From assembly GCF_000403135.1 (NCBI RefSeq), contig NZ_AQPN01000101.1:1-64000 (forward strand): a stretch of 64,000 nt of DNA, written 5' to 3'. Below are positions 46,801 through 54,832 of the stretch, piece after piece; positions within the stretch are counted from its first letter, which is position 1, and the number at the start of each line of letters is the position of its first letter. The notes beneath the pieces are model-generated. The model searched no databases. It saw only the letters and a program-made list of their open reading frames with translations, and was not told the DNA's origin. The position numbers were made by a program, and so were the translations under genes. Source of the stretch: Arcticibacter svalbardensis MN12-7 (lineage in GTDB: Bacteria; Bacteroidota; Bacteroidia; Sphingobacteriales; Sphingobacteriaceae).

Positions 46801-47313
46801 TGTGATATTTACATTTCTGATTTTCAACTTAGAACTATTAGCTACATTGGCAACAATATTCAATTCTTTGATACCTTGAAGTGTACCTTCAACTTGTCCT
46901 TTGTTTGTATCAAGAATTTCCCAAGGCACATAAACCGATTGCCAGCCTTTGCCCTGAATTTGAACCGTAGCTTTACTTATCGGATTTAAATCATCGGCAT
47001 CCTCTTCCGCCACTTTTAAAGAAATATCAATTTTGGCAGATGTTGCCGATTTTAAATAAACTTCAAACGATAATCCTTTATAAATGTTCCAGTTGGAAGC
47101 ATTTCCGTAAAATTTACGAAAGCCAGTATTGTAAGTTTTACCCTCTGGATAACGGTATTGAATAGTTTCTCCGCTGTTGAAAACAGCTTCGTTTTTGCTG
47201 ACTTTTGAAATTCCTTGCCAGTCGGAAAAATCAGGCTTCCCAACCGATGTTTTTAGTTGCGCTTGCAATGACATAGTAGCGAAAATTGCAATTACAACAA
47301 TAATTCTTCTCAT
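43825..47313 (-). CDS. Large heparinase II/III-like polysaccharide lyase
   Basis: 1162 residues with a signal peptide (ending LQAQ). Order: a beta-sandwich resembling a carbohydrate-binding module (~25-175), an Ig-like NEW3-type domain (~185-285), an (alpha/alpha) toroid of the alginate lyase/heparinase type (~295-610, with NFVKEGGFFQNVARAYDMVYHSG, GGIGNWDVAELTGAL, GWWYECAVGYN), then the heparinase II/III beta-domain (~645-900) with the hallmark HYGSHGGYHGHFDRTNFLSM, and C-terminal beta-sheet. Such enzymes cleave uronic-acid-containing polymers by beta-elimination. At over 1100 residues it is longer than classic heparinase II (~770). First gene of a minus-strand operon of three. Confidence 0.85.
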   Translation of the reverse strand: MRRIIVVIAIFATMSLQAQLKTSVGKPDFSDWQGISKVSKNEAVFNSGETIQYRYPEGKTYNTGFRKFYGNASNWNIYKGLSFEVYLKSATSAKIDISLKVAEEDADDLNPISKATVQIQGKGWQSVYVPWEILDTNKGQVEGTLQGIKELNIVANVANSSKLKIRNVNITKGQCISLSAPIQGKSVVAGGKLSYEFEIGNTTDQKQMVQLSIPKMGWESMKTKLNPEFVELAPNEVKKCQLVVELAASMPQGSREKLLIKAIANGNGASATTLEFISAVAVPYPNIVFSADKWQEVKDKIVKYDWAKEGLAEYERRATKWKVPEIAAELSNANAYMGRNLFRSEEGDEVMNCAIAYQLTSKNEYAKKCALFIRRLINVENGYPTTLRANNINFVKEGGFFQNVARAYDMVYHSGLFTDQDRKLVENTFRLYIETAQMGNATGGIGNWDVAELTGALYCALVIQDWHLAENILYRPTGIYGQFAQGVMSDGWWYECAVGYNIWVASEFSEIAIALQPWGINFKDQQIPIGTTKHYSLMPNRIKPGLYGMDFMKWGTINKNAVGVKDMWDAVVPMLDYRGVLPAVNDAKEDQVAGEPFELAYYLYQDPEYAVIINRSKKRSLLYGVPNLPDVVSEKAKQSTFADNIGVVQLRTQTKGREQREQIQAALHYGSHGGYHGHFDRTNFLSMMRYGRSFYNPEMFWYGYSSYLYKFLVQTSINKNMVVVDQKMQEPKESFKTLYYTGDMMQATVVETNTRWSNPPYGGMRYGDEQGISFEQKTMLDNRSIFVPKNAPNYGECTDYTEPVLQRRLMVMMDDYVVLADYMKAEKEHIYDWLFQIKGFKEITANKKEFIRHDNQMNTDPLSSAQFITDCNWIKTVGNSRAKFEMCWGKGCDIEGGRLPFSEDGPLKIDIFNAWPLQNEIMIGTAPESFGVNKRLWYTVKADNQVLVSDSTGAWILGSKDILLNVKGKKELVLTTKTSKPENNTIFWGDAKLILSDGSEVYLSTLPVKYKNLAMPAAKGKDYYNGPIKIAGELMENSMPGMPEKQNERAEITIDLSGLNAVSFKAKLGGDFPLGDESARRKTIAVRSKGKDAHYLSVIEPYETKSVIKSVTAKSATVLVVELLDGRVQEITLSGFDGDGKSMQVSTKEFVNGSLVREENTH

Positions 47314-47844
47314 ATTCTTTTTATATTTAAATAGTCGAGCCTTAAAAAGTCCATTTTGTTTTAAAGTTATTAATTTGTTTTGGATCTGATTTTATTTGTA
47401 TTTCAAGCAATTTATTAAAGATGAATATGACAAGCTTGAGCGAGTTAAAAAAGAGGTCAAAAAGAGATGATTTCCATTTGTTCATCATCCTTTTAAAGAT
47501 GAAATCTACGGTAGCAAGCATAATGTTGATGTTATTGCCAAATATCCCTTTGTAATCAAATATTTAATATAATTTTAAGACTCGACTAGTTAACAAAATA
47601 AAGATATACAGTCAATTACTTGAATATTGAGACATTATATTATTCTTATTATTTATTACCTGAAGTTTGTATCTAATCTCAACTACTGATTCGCATTATT
47701 TAAATAACAATGTTATTTGTTTTTGATATATTTCGAACCTAATAGTCCACAATAGTTTTGAATAAAGTGATAAGACCAAGAACACATAGCGAGATTGTCT
47801 CAAAAGAGTTCTATTCAACACAAATTTATGCTGACCGTTGGTTC
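47314..47844. other. Gene-poor AT-rich stretch with possible coding relics
   Basis: Upstream of the lyase operon. Two short in-frame stretches on the plus strand, KDEYDKLERVKKEVKKR and FKDEIYGSKHNVDVIAKY (47405-47565), look protein-like but were not recognised. A segment near 47791-47806 (GAGATTGTCTCAAAAG) resembles ends of some IS elements. Nothing else was seen. Confidence 0.3.
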
Positions 47845-48160
47845 ATGGTTGTAAAGAGATGGTAAATAGAGCTGCTTTTTAAACAGCTAAAGCAGAATTT
47901 TCCTCTAAAATATTTCTTAGGGGATAATGAGAATGCCATTGAAATACAAATATGGGCAGCTATGCTGGCTAATCTGTTGATCACATTGGTTAAAACAAGG
48001 TAAAGCGCGCATGGGCTTTTTCTAATATGGTATCACTGATTCGCAAACAGCTGATGAATTATATTGATATTTATCCCTTCCTGGAAGATCAGGAAGGGTG
48101 CTGGAGAAATGTTATAGGAGAAGACCAGGTCCGCAATCAAAATTTTCTTTTCACATAGAA
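47845..48160 (+). pseudogene. IS4-family transposase, C-terminal remnant
   Basis: Conceptual translation gives KRW, stop, IELLFKQLKQNFPLKYFLGD and NENAIEIQIWAAMLANLLIT, then after a frame change AWAFSNMVSLIRKQLMNYID and PFLEDQEGCWRN. This is the last part of IS4-family DUF4372-type transposases, with the catalytic Glu region RWQIELLFKQLKQ and the following NAIEIQIW. Stops and frameshifts make it dead. It may derive from the same element type as the N-terminal remnant at 24.2 kb. Confidence 0.75.
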
Positions 48161-48264
48161 CAGGGCTTACCTTTTAAAATAACTAAAAAAGGACCCTTCA
48201 AATCAAATGGGACAACTAGAAAATACTAATCCCGGTTTTACCGGACACTAATGATTATTTTCAA

Positions 48265-50223
48265 TTATTTTCCCCAAACTTTTATTCTATTTTTTCCCAC
48301 CTGTAGTTTTTCTATTGGCCCGACAAATGCTTTATTGGCATCTCGACAAGCTCCAGTTATATCTTTATCAAGGGTCAGGGCTGAGCCATCTGCATTCTCG
48401 TATAGCGATTCTGCCTGGAAGGAAGCACCCAACATTTCAGTAGTTACCAATGGGCAATTCTGTTTCGTAAATGTTTCGTCGGAAGTAATATTCAAATAAA
48501 AGTTATTACCTTCTTGCTCAATGCTTATTTCTGGTTTTAAGTTTTTATTTTCAATAGGTGAAATATCAATTTTCGAAGCCAACGCTTTATTTAAATACAA
48601 ATTGGCATTGATAAAAACAGGAAGCTTATGATCATAATAACCAGCACCTTTACCGAATTTCCATTTGTAACTTGCGTCAGGATATTCGTTGTACGCATTT
48701 AAACCTGAGAATGTACTTTTAGGAAAAGTATCCTGCTCTGCAGCAAAAATATTATTGTAATAGCGATCGTCGCCTTGCGGGAAACCCATTACACCCATAA
48801 CTTGGGTTGAATGAGGATAATGGTAGGCTATAAAACGAGTTGTGCCACGCATTTGAATACTGCCTTTGATTAAATTATGTGCAAAGGCTGTTCCTTCGGA
48901 GGCATTTAACAATGATCTTTCGGACAATAACAAATTGTTATCAACAATCAGCGGTCCATGGCAAACCTCGATAAATAAATCTTCGTCGTCGGTATTATTA
49001 TACAACACATTGCCTGTAATTCTTGCACCTTGCGCCTCCCAATCCAACCAAATACCGCGATTGTTATCATGTATACAATTGTTTTTTATAAGCACATCAA
49101 TGCCCACGTGAAGTTTGATGCCTGCCGTTTCGTAACCCCAAAATTGACGCTTTGTATTGATATTATAAATTAAGTTGTTGCTAATTTCACTGAAAGCACA
49201 TCCCATATGTCCCACAATACCCGTCTGACCACAATCACGAATTGTGTTGTTACGAATAATATGAGAACCAATCATTTCTTTGCTCCAACCCAACTGCAAA
49301 GCTTTAAATATCACTTCACGCTCGGTTTGAGTTCCATGTTTGCGTTTGCCTTTTGTCCACATATCTTGCCCCGAAGCTCTTTCTTTGCCTATACTAATAC
49401 CTGAACATTTCGATTCATAAATAAGGTTATTTTCAATAATCCAACCCTTGCTCCAGTTTGGCCCAATTAAACCCAATTGTTCGGAAGTTGGCGGTGCCCA
49501 CTGTGTTGCTGCATGGCACATATTGAACCCTCGAACGGTTATATAATTTAACCCTTGATTTTTTGGAAAAAATACTGCTGGACGAACATTTATCTCCACC
49601 AATTCTTTGTTTGGATTCAGGCCTTTAAAATTGGCATAAATGGTGGTGAATTCTTCGTTGCTTTCGCAGTACCACTTATATTTAGATGCTTCTGGGTTGC
49701 CAGTTCTCTCCATTGGGCTCTCCAACATCACTTTATACAAACTATCGGTTTCGTACAGTGCTTTGTCGTTTAAATACACTTCGCCCAAATGGTGATCCAT
49801 GCCGTAAGTATTTAGCAACCATTCGCCTTCAAGTTTTATTTGATAGGGATTAAAATTACCAAACATAACATTATCAATAACTGTTTTCCAGACATTGCCT
49901 TTGTATTTGACCCATTTTTTAATTTCTTCCGAGCCCTTTATCCACACAGCTTCATTATCGGCAGCCTGATAAGTAATTCTGGTAAAGTTGTTTAATCCAC
50001 CATTTGCCGGACTCACCCACTCGCGATATACACCTTTGTGTACAATCACTTTATCGCCAGCAAAAGCAATTTGTGCTGCTTTCGAAATAGTTTTAAAAGG
50101 TGCACTTTGGGTACCTTTATTTGTAAAATCATTACCATCTTTTGAAACATGATATTCTACAGCTTGCATTTTAAATGAAGTGAACAGGATGCTTAAAAGT
50201 AAAAAACGACTTAATTGATTCAT
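48265..50223 (-). CDS. Glycoside hydrolase family 120 beta-xylosidase-like enzyme
   Basis: 652 residues from the ATG at 50223 (signal peptide ending MQAV); 15 further in-frame codons upstream are less likely. The right-handed beta-helix matches the GH120 beta-xylosidase XylC of Thermoanaerobacterium, recalled from memory, almost block by block: GDKVIVHKGVYREWV, HAATQWAPPT, LIGPNWSKGWIIENN, SHIIRNNTI. The catalytic pair is conserved: nucleophile in GIWLDWEAQG (Asp409 counted from the upstream start, Asp394 from this one) and acid/base in LFIEVCHGP (Glu434/Glu419), 25 apart here against 23 in XylC. It would release xylose from xylo-oligosaccharides. Separate transcript from the lyase operon, with an IS4 remnant between them. 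Confidence 0.88.
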   Translation of the reverse strand: MNQLSRFLLLSILFTSFKMQAVEYHVSKDGNDFTNKGTQSAPFKTISKAAQIAFAGDKVIVHKGVYREWVSPANGGLNNFTRITYQAADNEAVWIKGSEEIKKWVKYKGNVWKTVIDNVMFGNFNPYQIKLEGEWLLNTYGMDHHLGEVYLNDKALYETDSLYKVMLESPMERTGNPEASKYKWYCESNEEFTTIYANFKGLNPNKELVEINVRPAVFFPKNQGLNYITVRGFNMCHAATQWAPPTSEQLGLIGPNWSKGWIIENNLIYESKCSGISIGKERASGQDMWTKGKRKHGTQTEREVIFKALQLGWSKEMIGSHIIRNNTIRDCGQTGIVGHMGCAFSEISNNLIYNINTKRQFWGYETAGIKLHVGIDVLIKNNCIHDNNRGIWLDWEAQGARITGNVLYNNTDDEDLFIEVCHGPLIVDNNLLLSERSLLNASEGTAFAHNLIKGSIQMRGTTRFIAYHYPHSTQVMGVMGFPQGDDRYYNNIFAAEQDTFPKSTFSGLNAYNEYPDASYKWKFGKGAGYYDHKLPVFINANLYLNKALASKIDISPIENKNLKPEISIEQEGNNFYLNITSDETFTKQNCPLVTTEMLGASFQAESLYENADGSALTLDKDITGACRDANKAFVGPIEKLQVGKNRIKVWGK

Positions 50224-50268
50224 TATTGGTTGTATTATTGTTTTATACGAATTATAGTTTATAAACAC

Positions 50269-50620
50269 TCAAAATATATTCACCATCTTTTCATGTAAAA
50301 TTTTATATTTAATGCGATTCAGTTCGTAGAACTTAGATATCAATAGAGTAAGCATATATAAACGATTTTAATTGTCGAGGGACATTCATATTTTCTAAGT
50401 CTATCCTCTACGGGAAATTGTTTCAAGCAATTTTCATGTTCTATCGATATTTATTCCCTACGGGAAATTTTTACCTGACATGTATATCTAATCAATAGCG
50501 TCCTAAACGCAAAAAAGAGATAGGAAAAGTTTTAACACAAAGTCACCTTCGTGTTAAAAAAAAATCCTCTTTTCTCGATGATAAATATAACATTATTTAA
50601 CAAATTATAGCCATTTAGAC
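50269..50620. other. AT-rich spacer with a spaced direct repeat
   Basis: CTACGGGAAATT occurs at 50408-50419 and again at 50458-50469, exactly 50 bases apart. A similar CTACGGTAAATT is at 53105-53116, beyond the IS elements. The spacer holds the GH120 promoter region on the minus strand. No gene was seen. Confidence 0.45.
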
Positions 50621-50623
50621 TGA

Positions 50624-51750
50624 TCAAAGTTCAATAAACTGGCTTCCGTAAAAGGAACAGACAAGCGTAATAAGGGGTATACCAGCTGGACGCATCTGGT
50701 CTTGATTTTTTTCCGCCAATTTGCGAAAAGCCAATCGGTACGTGATATTGGTAATGGTCTTCGCTCTGCTACAGGTAACGTAAATCATATGGGTACAAAA
50801 GGCACCTTCAAAATCAAGTGTCAGCTGCCAGAACAAGCATAGCGATTATACCCTGTTTAAAGATTATTATTTCTGCCTGCTGGAAAGTCTGGAAAAGCAG
50901 GCCGGGTTCAAGCAGGTGAAATTCAGGATCAAGTCCAAAATCTTTTTGCTGGACTCTACAACTATTAGTCTATGCCTGTCCTTATTTGACTGGACAAAGT
51001 ACAAAACAGCCAAAGGAGGTGTTAAAATGCATACCTTATTGGATCAATCTGCCGGCTTACGTGCATATAACAGATGGCAAAACGGCCGATGATAAAGGGG
51101 GCATAGGAGGTTCCTTTCATAAGGGATTGTGGCAGACCGTTTTTACAATGATTTCTATCTGCTGAATGTCCGGGACAGCAAGGGTGTATTTATTGTCATC
51201 AGGCACAAAGAAAACCTTCAGTACGAACCAAAAAGGCGAAATCACCCTTCCTGAAAACAGGCATCAGCATATCATGATAGATAAACGGATTGAACTCAAA
51301 ACTCCTGCCTCTAAGAAAAAAATACGGTAAGAAACTCAGAAGGGTGGCAATCTGGGACGAGAAAAACAAGCAGACCATAGAGCTCATTACCAATCAAATG
51401 ACCTGGACAGCAAACACGATTAGCAAACTTTATAAAAGCCGCTGGCAGGTTGAGGTTTTTTTTTAAGGGAAATTAAACAGGACCTGCATATTAGATCCTT
51501 CGTGGGAACAACAGAAAATGCGGTAATGATACAGATCTGGACCGCACTAATTACGATACTCATCTTAAAAGCGCTCAAGGCTATGGCTCAGTATAACTGG
51601 TACCTATCAAATCTGATCGCCTTCATTAGGCTGAACATTTTTGTTAAAATAAACTTTCAGAAATGCTTGGATAAACCATTTGATGAACCAGCAAAAGTGC
51701 ATCCTAATAACAGCCTACGGGGGATTCTTTTTTGGAAACCCTCCCAATAG
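50624..51750 (+). pseudogene. IS4-family transposase, nearly full length but multiply frameshifted
   Basis: Pieces in changing frames follow the order of a full DUF4372/IS4 transposase: LVLIFFRQFAKSQSVRDIGN, KFRIKSKIFLLDSTTISLCL with the first DDE Asp, LFDWTKYKTAKGGVKMHT, VADRFYNDFYLLNVRDSKG, then KSRWQVEVFF + KEIKQDLHIRSFVG and TTENAVMIQIWTALITILIL. At least four frameshifts and several stops interrupt it. The N-terminal ~60 residues are poorly preserved. No clear terminal repeats were found. Confidence 0.85.
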
Positions 51751-51997
51751 CCTCTTAATTCAATTATAGGTAAGATTTTTATTAATATCTAAAACGTATA
51801 GGACACTATTGGCCTACAGCTAATGATTCAATAAATCTCATTATCACTTTAGAAAACCCTTAACGTAGGTGCTTTTCTGATATAGCGGCTCTATGAAAAA
51901 CAAGAAAATCGCTAACCGTTAACCACTTGCCCTATATTTCAGCGTATGCAGGTTGATAGTTAAGAAGTGCACAATAGCCGATAATATCACTATCACT

Positions 51998-53027
51998 ACC
52001 CTTTGTGCGGTTTAAAACGCCAGTGCATGTTTTAAATGATTAATGGGTTTGTTGTTTTTGAAATTGATGTATTGCACAACAGCTACACTACTTATTTTGG
52101 AACACATTCTGATTAAAAGACCATTTAAGGACTTGGCATAATTCCTCTTGATAAAAAGATGATCACAAAGTTGAGAAAACTAAGTTTCAATTCGTTTTCT
52201 CATATAGCTGTATGCCGGGATTCCAGAGTGAGACTAGCTTCTTCATATTGTTTCTTAATGGCGTAATAAACTTTATTTTATCCTTCTCAAATAATGATGT
52301 CTGGTAAGGATGAGATAGGTATCCAATATCTGCAATTAACTCACAATTAGATCATTACATCTTTTTAAGCTAAGATAAGTAATTCATATCATGCACATTG
52401 CTGCTGTAATTCCCATTGAAACAGGCACTCCTGCTTTAGAAGTAATGAGTTGCATTTTAACCCGTAATAATGGAGCTTGTGCGAAGCATGGTGTCCTCTG
52501 GATGGTTTTACCTGATCTTCTTTACACATTTTAGTTTTTGAGATCCTCACATTCTGACACATGGGTATTGGAATAGAATCAATAATAAATTGATGATTTT
52601 TGGGATTGATTACTTCTGCCATAGGCTGAGCGACCAGGGCAATATAATCCTGCAGCCTTTTGCGCCTCCGGTTATATTGTGACCGGTCTATCAGATTGGG
52701 AAAATCTGCCCGGTATTCAGTTCTTAACTTAGAGAACAACAAATTTTCAGAGTCAATCCCCAATGTCTCTGAGGTAATAGAGAGCGCAACTAATTCAATA
52801 TCAGAGAGTTTATGTAAAAGCCTGTACTTGAAGAAGTTCCCATCTGATACTAAAACATCAGCTTTGCAGATTTTCAAATATCAGGAATCTTCACGAAATT
52901 AGTTCTTAGGTAGTACATATAAGAAAGCTTTGAATCTTTTCTTAAGTTACTGCTTTGCAGTAATATGCACAACTTATTTTCCCCTACTTCCTTCATATTT
53001 GTATCCTATTTAAACCGCACAACGGGT
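51998..53027 (-). mobile_element. IS982-family insertion sequence, degenerate
   Basis: Both terminal inverted repeats are visible: ACCCTTTGTGCGGTTTAAA (51998-52016) and the complement of ACCCGTTGTGCGGTTTAAA (53027-53009), 18 of 19 identical. The length of 1030 bp is right for IS982. The transposase lies on the minus strand inside. A target duplication was not obvious. The element interrupts an open frame whose remainder lies at 53028-53193. Confidence 0.88.
52389..52877 (-). pseudogene. IS982-family transposase, longest surviving frame
   Basis: 162 codons with the family blocks KLSDIELVALSITSETLGID, FPNLIDRSQYNRRRKRLQ and IIDSIPIPMCQNVRISK (first catalytic Asp in IIDSIP). A related reading continues downstream in other frames (NCRYWIPI..., NKVYYAIKKQYEEASLTL) and a possible N-terminal piece lies upstream in another frame, so the gene is broken at both ends. 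Full IS982 transposases have about 290-300 residues. Confidence 0.85.
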
Positions 53028-53193
53028 TGCCACTATAAATCACATAAACATTACCTTGCTTCATGTCATTTTCTAATATGAATTGGTTCGGGTAGCCATA
53101 CTGTTTCCTACGGTAAATTGCGCACTTTATAATTTCCCAAATGTCGCCGAACTGATCAATTTCTGCCTTTCCAAATTTATAATCAATAATTTT
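53028..53193 (-). pseudogene. Fragment of an unknown gene cut by IS982
   Basis: A 55-codon open frame on the minus strand, IIDYKFGKAEIDQFGDIWEI + IKCAIYRRKQYGYPNQFILE + NDMKQGNVYVIYSG, runs without a start codon from a stop at 53196 to the exact right end of the IS982 element. Codon use looks protein-like. The IIDYKFGK stretch recalls the PD-(D/E)XK nuclease core, but that is too short to trust. No matching continuation was recognised left of the element. Confidence 0.4.
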
Positions 53194-53376
53194 TTAATTA
53201 ATCTGTCTATAATGAAACCATGTTCTAATGATTGATTCCTATCCTCCTTTTAAACTTAAAAGTCGATAGGGGGGAGTAGGATTTTAATCTCTACAGAATC
53301 TCTTCAGAATCTCTTCAGAATTGGGTCATAACTTAGATATATAAACAATGATATATCTATTTTGACTCAAATTCAA

Positions 53377-54147
53377 ATGAAATTAAGCCTAATCATAGTT
53401 TGGTTGGCTTTATCCACTTCAACTAGTTACGCACAAAAAATAAATTCTCAAGAAACAGATACCCTGTTAAATGTAAGCGAATTTACTCCCTATCGATCTC
53501 CACAATTAAAAGGATTAATTGTTCCTGCTGTTGCTATCGCTTATGGCTTTTCAGCATTACATAGTAAATTACTAGGTCAGCTTGATTTTAGTACGAATGC
53601 CGAACTTAGAGAAGACCACCCTAACTTTGCACTGCATGCTGATAATTATCTTCAATATGCCCCCATAGTTGCGGTTTATGGATTGGATTTAGCAGGTATC
53701 AAAAGTAAACACAACTTAATAGATCGTTCGGCTTTATTGCTTTTATCTGGGGCAATCATGAGTGTTAGTGTTGGCACAACGAAGTCAGCAACACATCGCT
53801 TACGTCCAAATGGAGATAATTACCATTCTTTTCCCTCTGGCCATACCGCAACAGCTTTTATGTCTGCAGAATTTCTTCATCAGGAATATAAAGATCAATC
53901 TCCATGGTACAGTATCATGGGTTATACTGCTGCTACTGCGACTGGAGCTTTAAGAATGTATAATGAAGCGCATTGGTTTAGTGATGTTATTGCGGGTGCC
54001 GGTTACGGAATTCTTTCCACTAAAATTTCTTACTGGGTCTATCCCTATATTAAATCGAAAATGTTTCATGGTAAGCAAGTAAATACACTAATAAGTCCAG
54101 TACATCAACAAGGATATACTGGACTTATGTTTTTACGTCAATTTTAA
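53377..54147 (+). CDS. PAP2-superfamily phosphatase, exported
   Basis: 256 residues from the ATG at 53377, which begins a signal peptide (LSLIIVWLALSTSTSYAQ); an upstream in-frame TTG is less likely. The three acid-phosphatase motifs are seen: KSATHRLRP (K-x6-RP), FPSGHTA (PSGH) and YNEAHWFSDVIAG (H-x3-D). Membrane-embedded PAP2 enzymes dephosphorylate undecaprenyl pyrophosphate, phosphatidate or lipid A. Here one or two weak hydrophobic stretches follow, so it may sit at the outer membrane or periplasm. Convergent with the cytochrome b561 gene, 11 bases apart. Confidence 0.9.
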   Translation: MKLSLIIVWLALSTSTSYAQKINSQETDTLLNVSEFTPYRSPQLKGLIVPAVAIAYGFSALHSKLLGQLDFSTNAELREDHPNFALHADNYLQYAPIVAVYGLDLAGIKSKHNLIDRSALLLLSGAIMSVSVGTTKSATHRLRPNGDNYHSFPSGHTATAFMSAEFLHQEYKDQSPWYSIMGYTAATATGALRMYNEAHWFSDVIAGAGYGILSTKISYWVYPYIKSKMFHGKQVNTLISPVHQQGYTGLMFLRQF

Positions 54148-54158
54148 AAAATTAAAGA

Positions 54159-54791
54159 TTAGCTATTTTTACCTCCGTTAATCATGTCGGATACAATTCC
54201 GTTACTCTCTTTTCTCTCCGCCATAACCACACCTGCAATATGTACTAGAATGAAGGCGATTATAAGATACATACAAAACCCATGCACTTCTTTTATGCTA
54301 TGGCTCAATGGTTTAGGAATGCCTAGTTCGTTATGAAATGCGAGGGATAAACCGGTTACTACCATGATGGTTAATAGAAGATAGAAAACTAGATATAGAA
54401 TCTTAACCGTTAATCCATGACGTACTAACAAGGTGCGTTGCCGGGCTACAAAAAATCTCTGGTAGAGTTTTTTAAGACTTATGGAAAATTTTTGATCCCT
54501 AAGCTGAAATGCCTCCAAAATAAGCCTGAATAAAAATAGTGTTGCAACGGCATATCCAAAGTAGATATGCACACCCCAAACACGTTCTTGCAGCTCATGC
54601 GATAGCTCTTTAGCAGCCTGCGTTGCTCTCATCGCTGGTCCCTCAAATAAGGTAGAATTGATTAATACCGTAATTAAGGACCCTGAGATAGCAATGGCAC
54701 TAAGCCAATGCCATAATCGGAGTGGGGAAGAATTCTTTATATATTGCGGTAAATTTTCGACATCCTTGTGGACAGGTTCAATAATTGCCAT
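54159..54791 (-). CDS. Cytochrome b561-type di-heme membrane protein
   Basis: 210 residues with four membrane helices. Candidate heme ligands are His28 (LRLWHW), His75 (VHIYFG), His170 (EVHGF) and His184 (LVHIAG), the layout of the Ni/Fe-hydrogenase b-type/b561 family. Such subunits take electrons from the quinone pool to a periplasmic partner. Last gene of the six-gene redox run, 41 bases after the DUF3570 gene. Neighbouring Rieske, thioredoxin and ApbE genes suggest it feeds an extracytoplasmic electron chain. Confidence 0.85.
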   Translation of the reverse strand: MAIIEPVHKDVENLPQYIKNSSPLRLWHWLSAIAISGSLITVLINSTLFEGPAMRATQAAKELSHELQERVWGVHIYFGYAVATLFLFRLILEAFQLRDQKFSISLKKLYQRFFVARQRTLLVRHGLTVKILYLVFYLLLTIMVVTGLSLAFHNELGIPKPLSHSIKEVHGFCMYLIIAFILVHIAGVVMAERKESNGIVSDMINGGKNS

Positions 54792-54832
54792 GATTGAATT
54801 TTTAAATGAATTTAAGAAAAGGTTCCATCTGA

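Noticed and set aside
47791-47806. Terminal repeat of an IS1182-like element
   Set aside because: Only a 16-base resemblance recalled from memory and no partner repeat was found.
50408-50469. CRISPR-like repeat-spacer array
   Set aside because: Only two copies of a 12-base repeat, no third copy in register and no cas genes.
53028-53193. PD-(D/E)XK nuclease
   Set aside because: The match rests on about eight residues; reported only as an unknown fragment.
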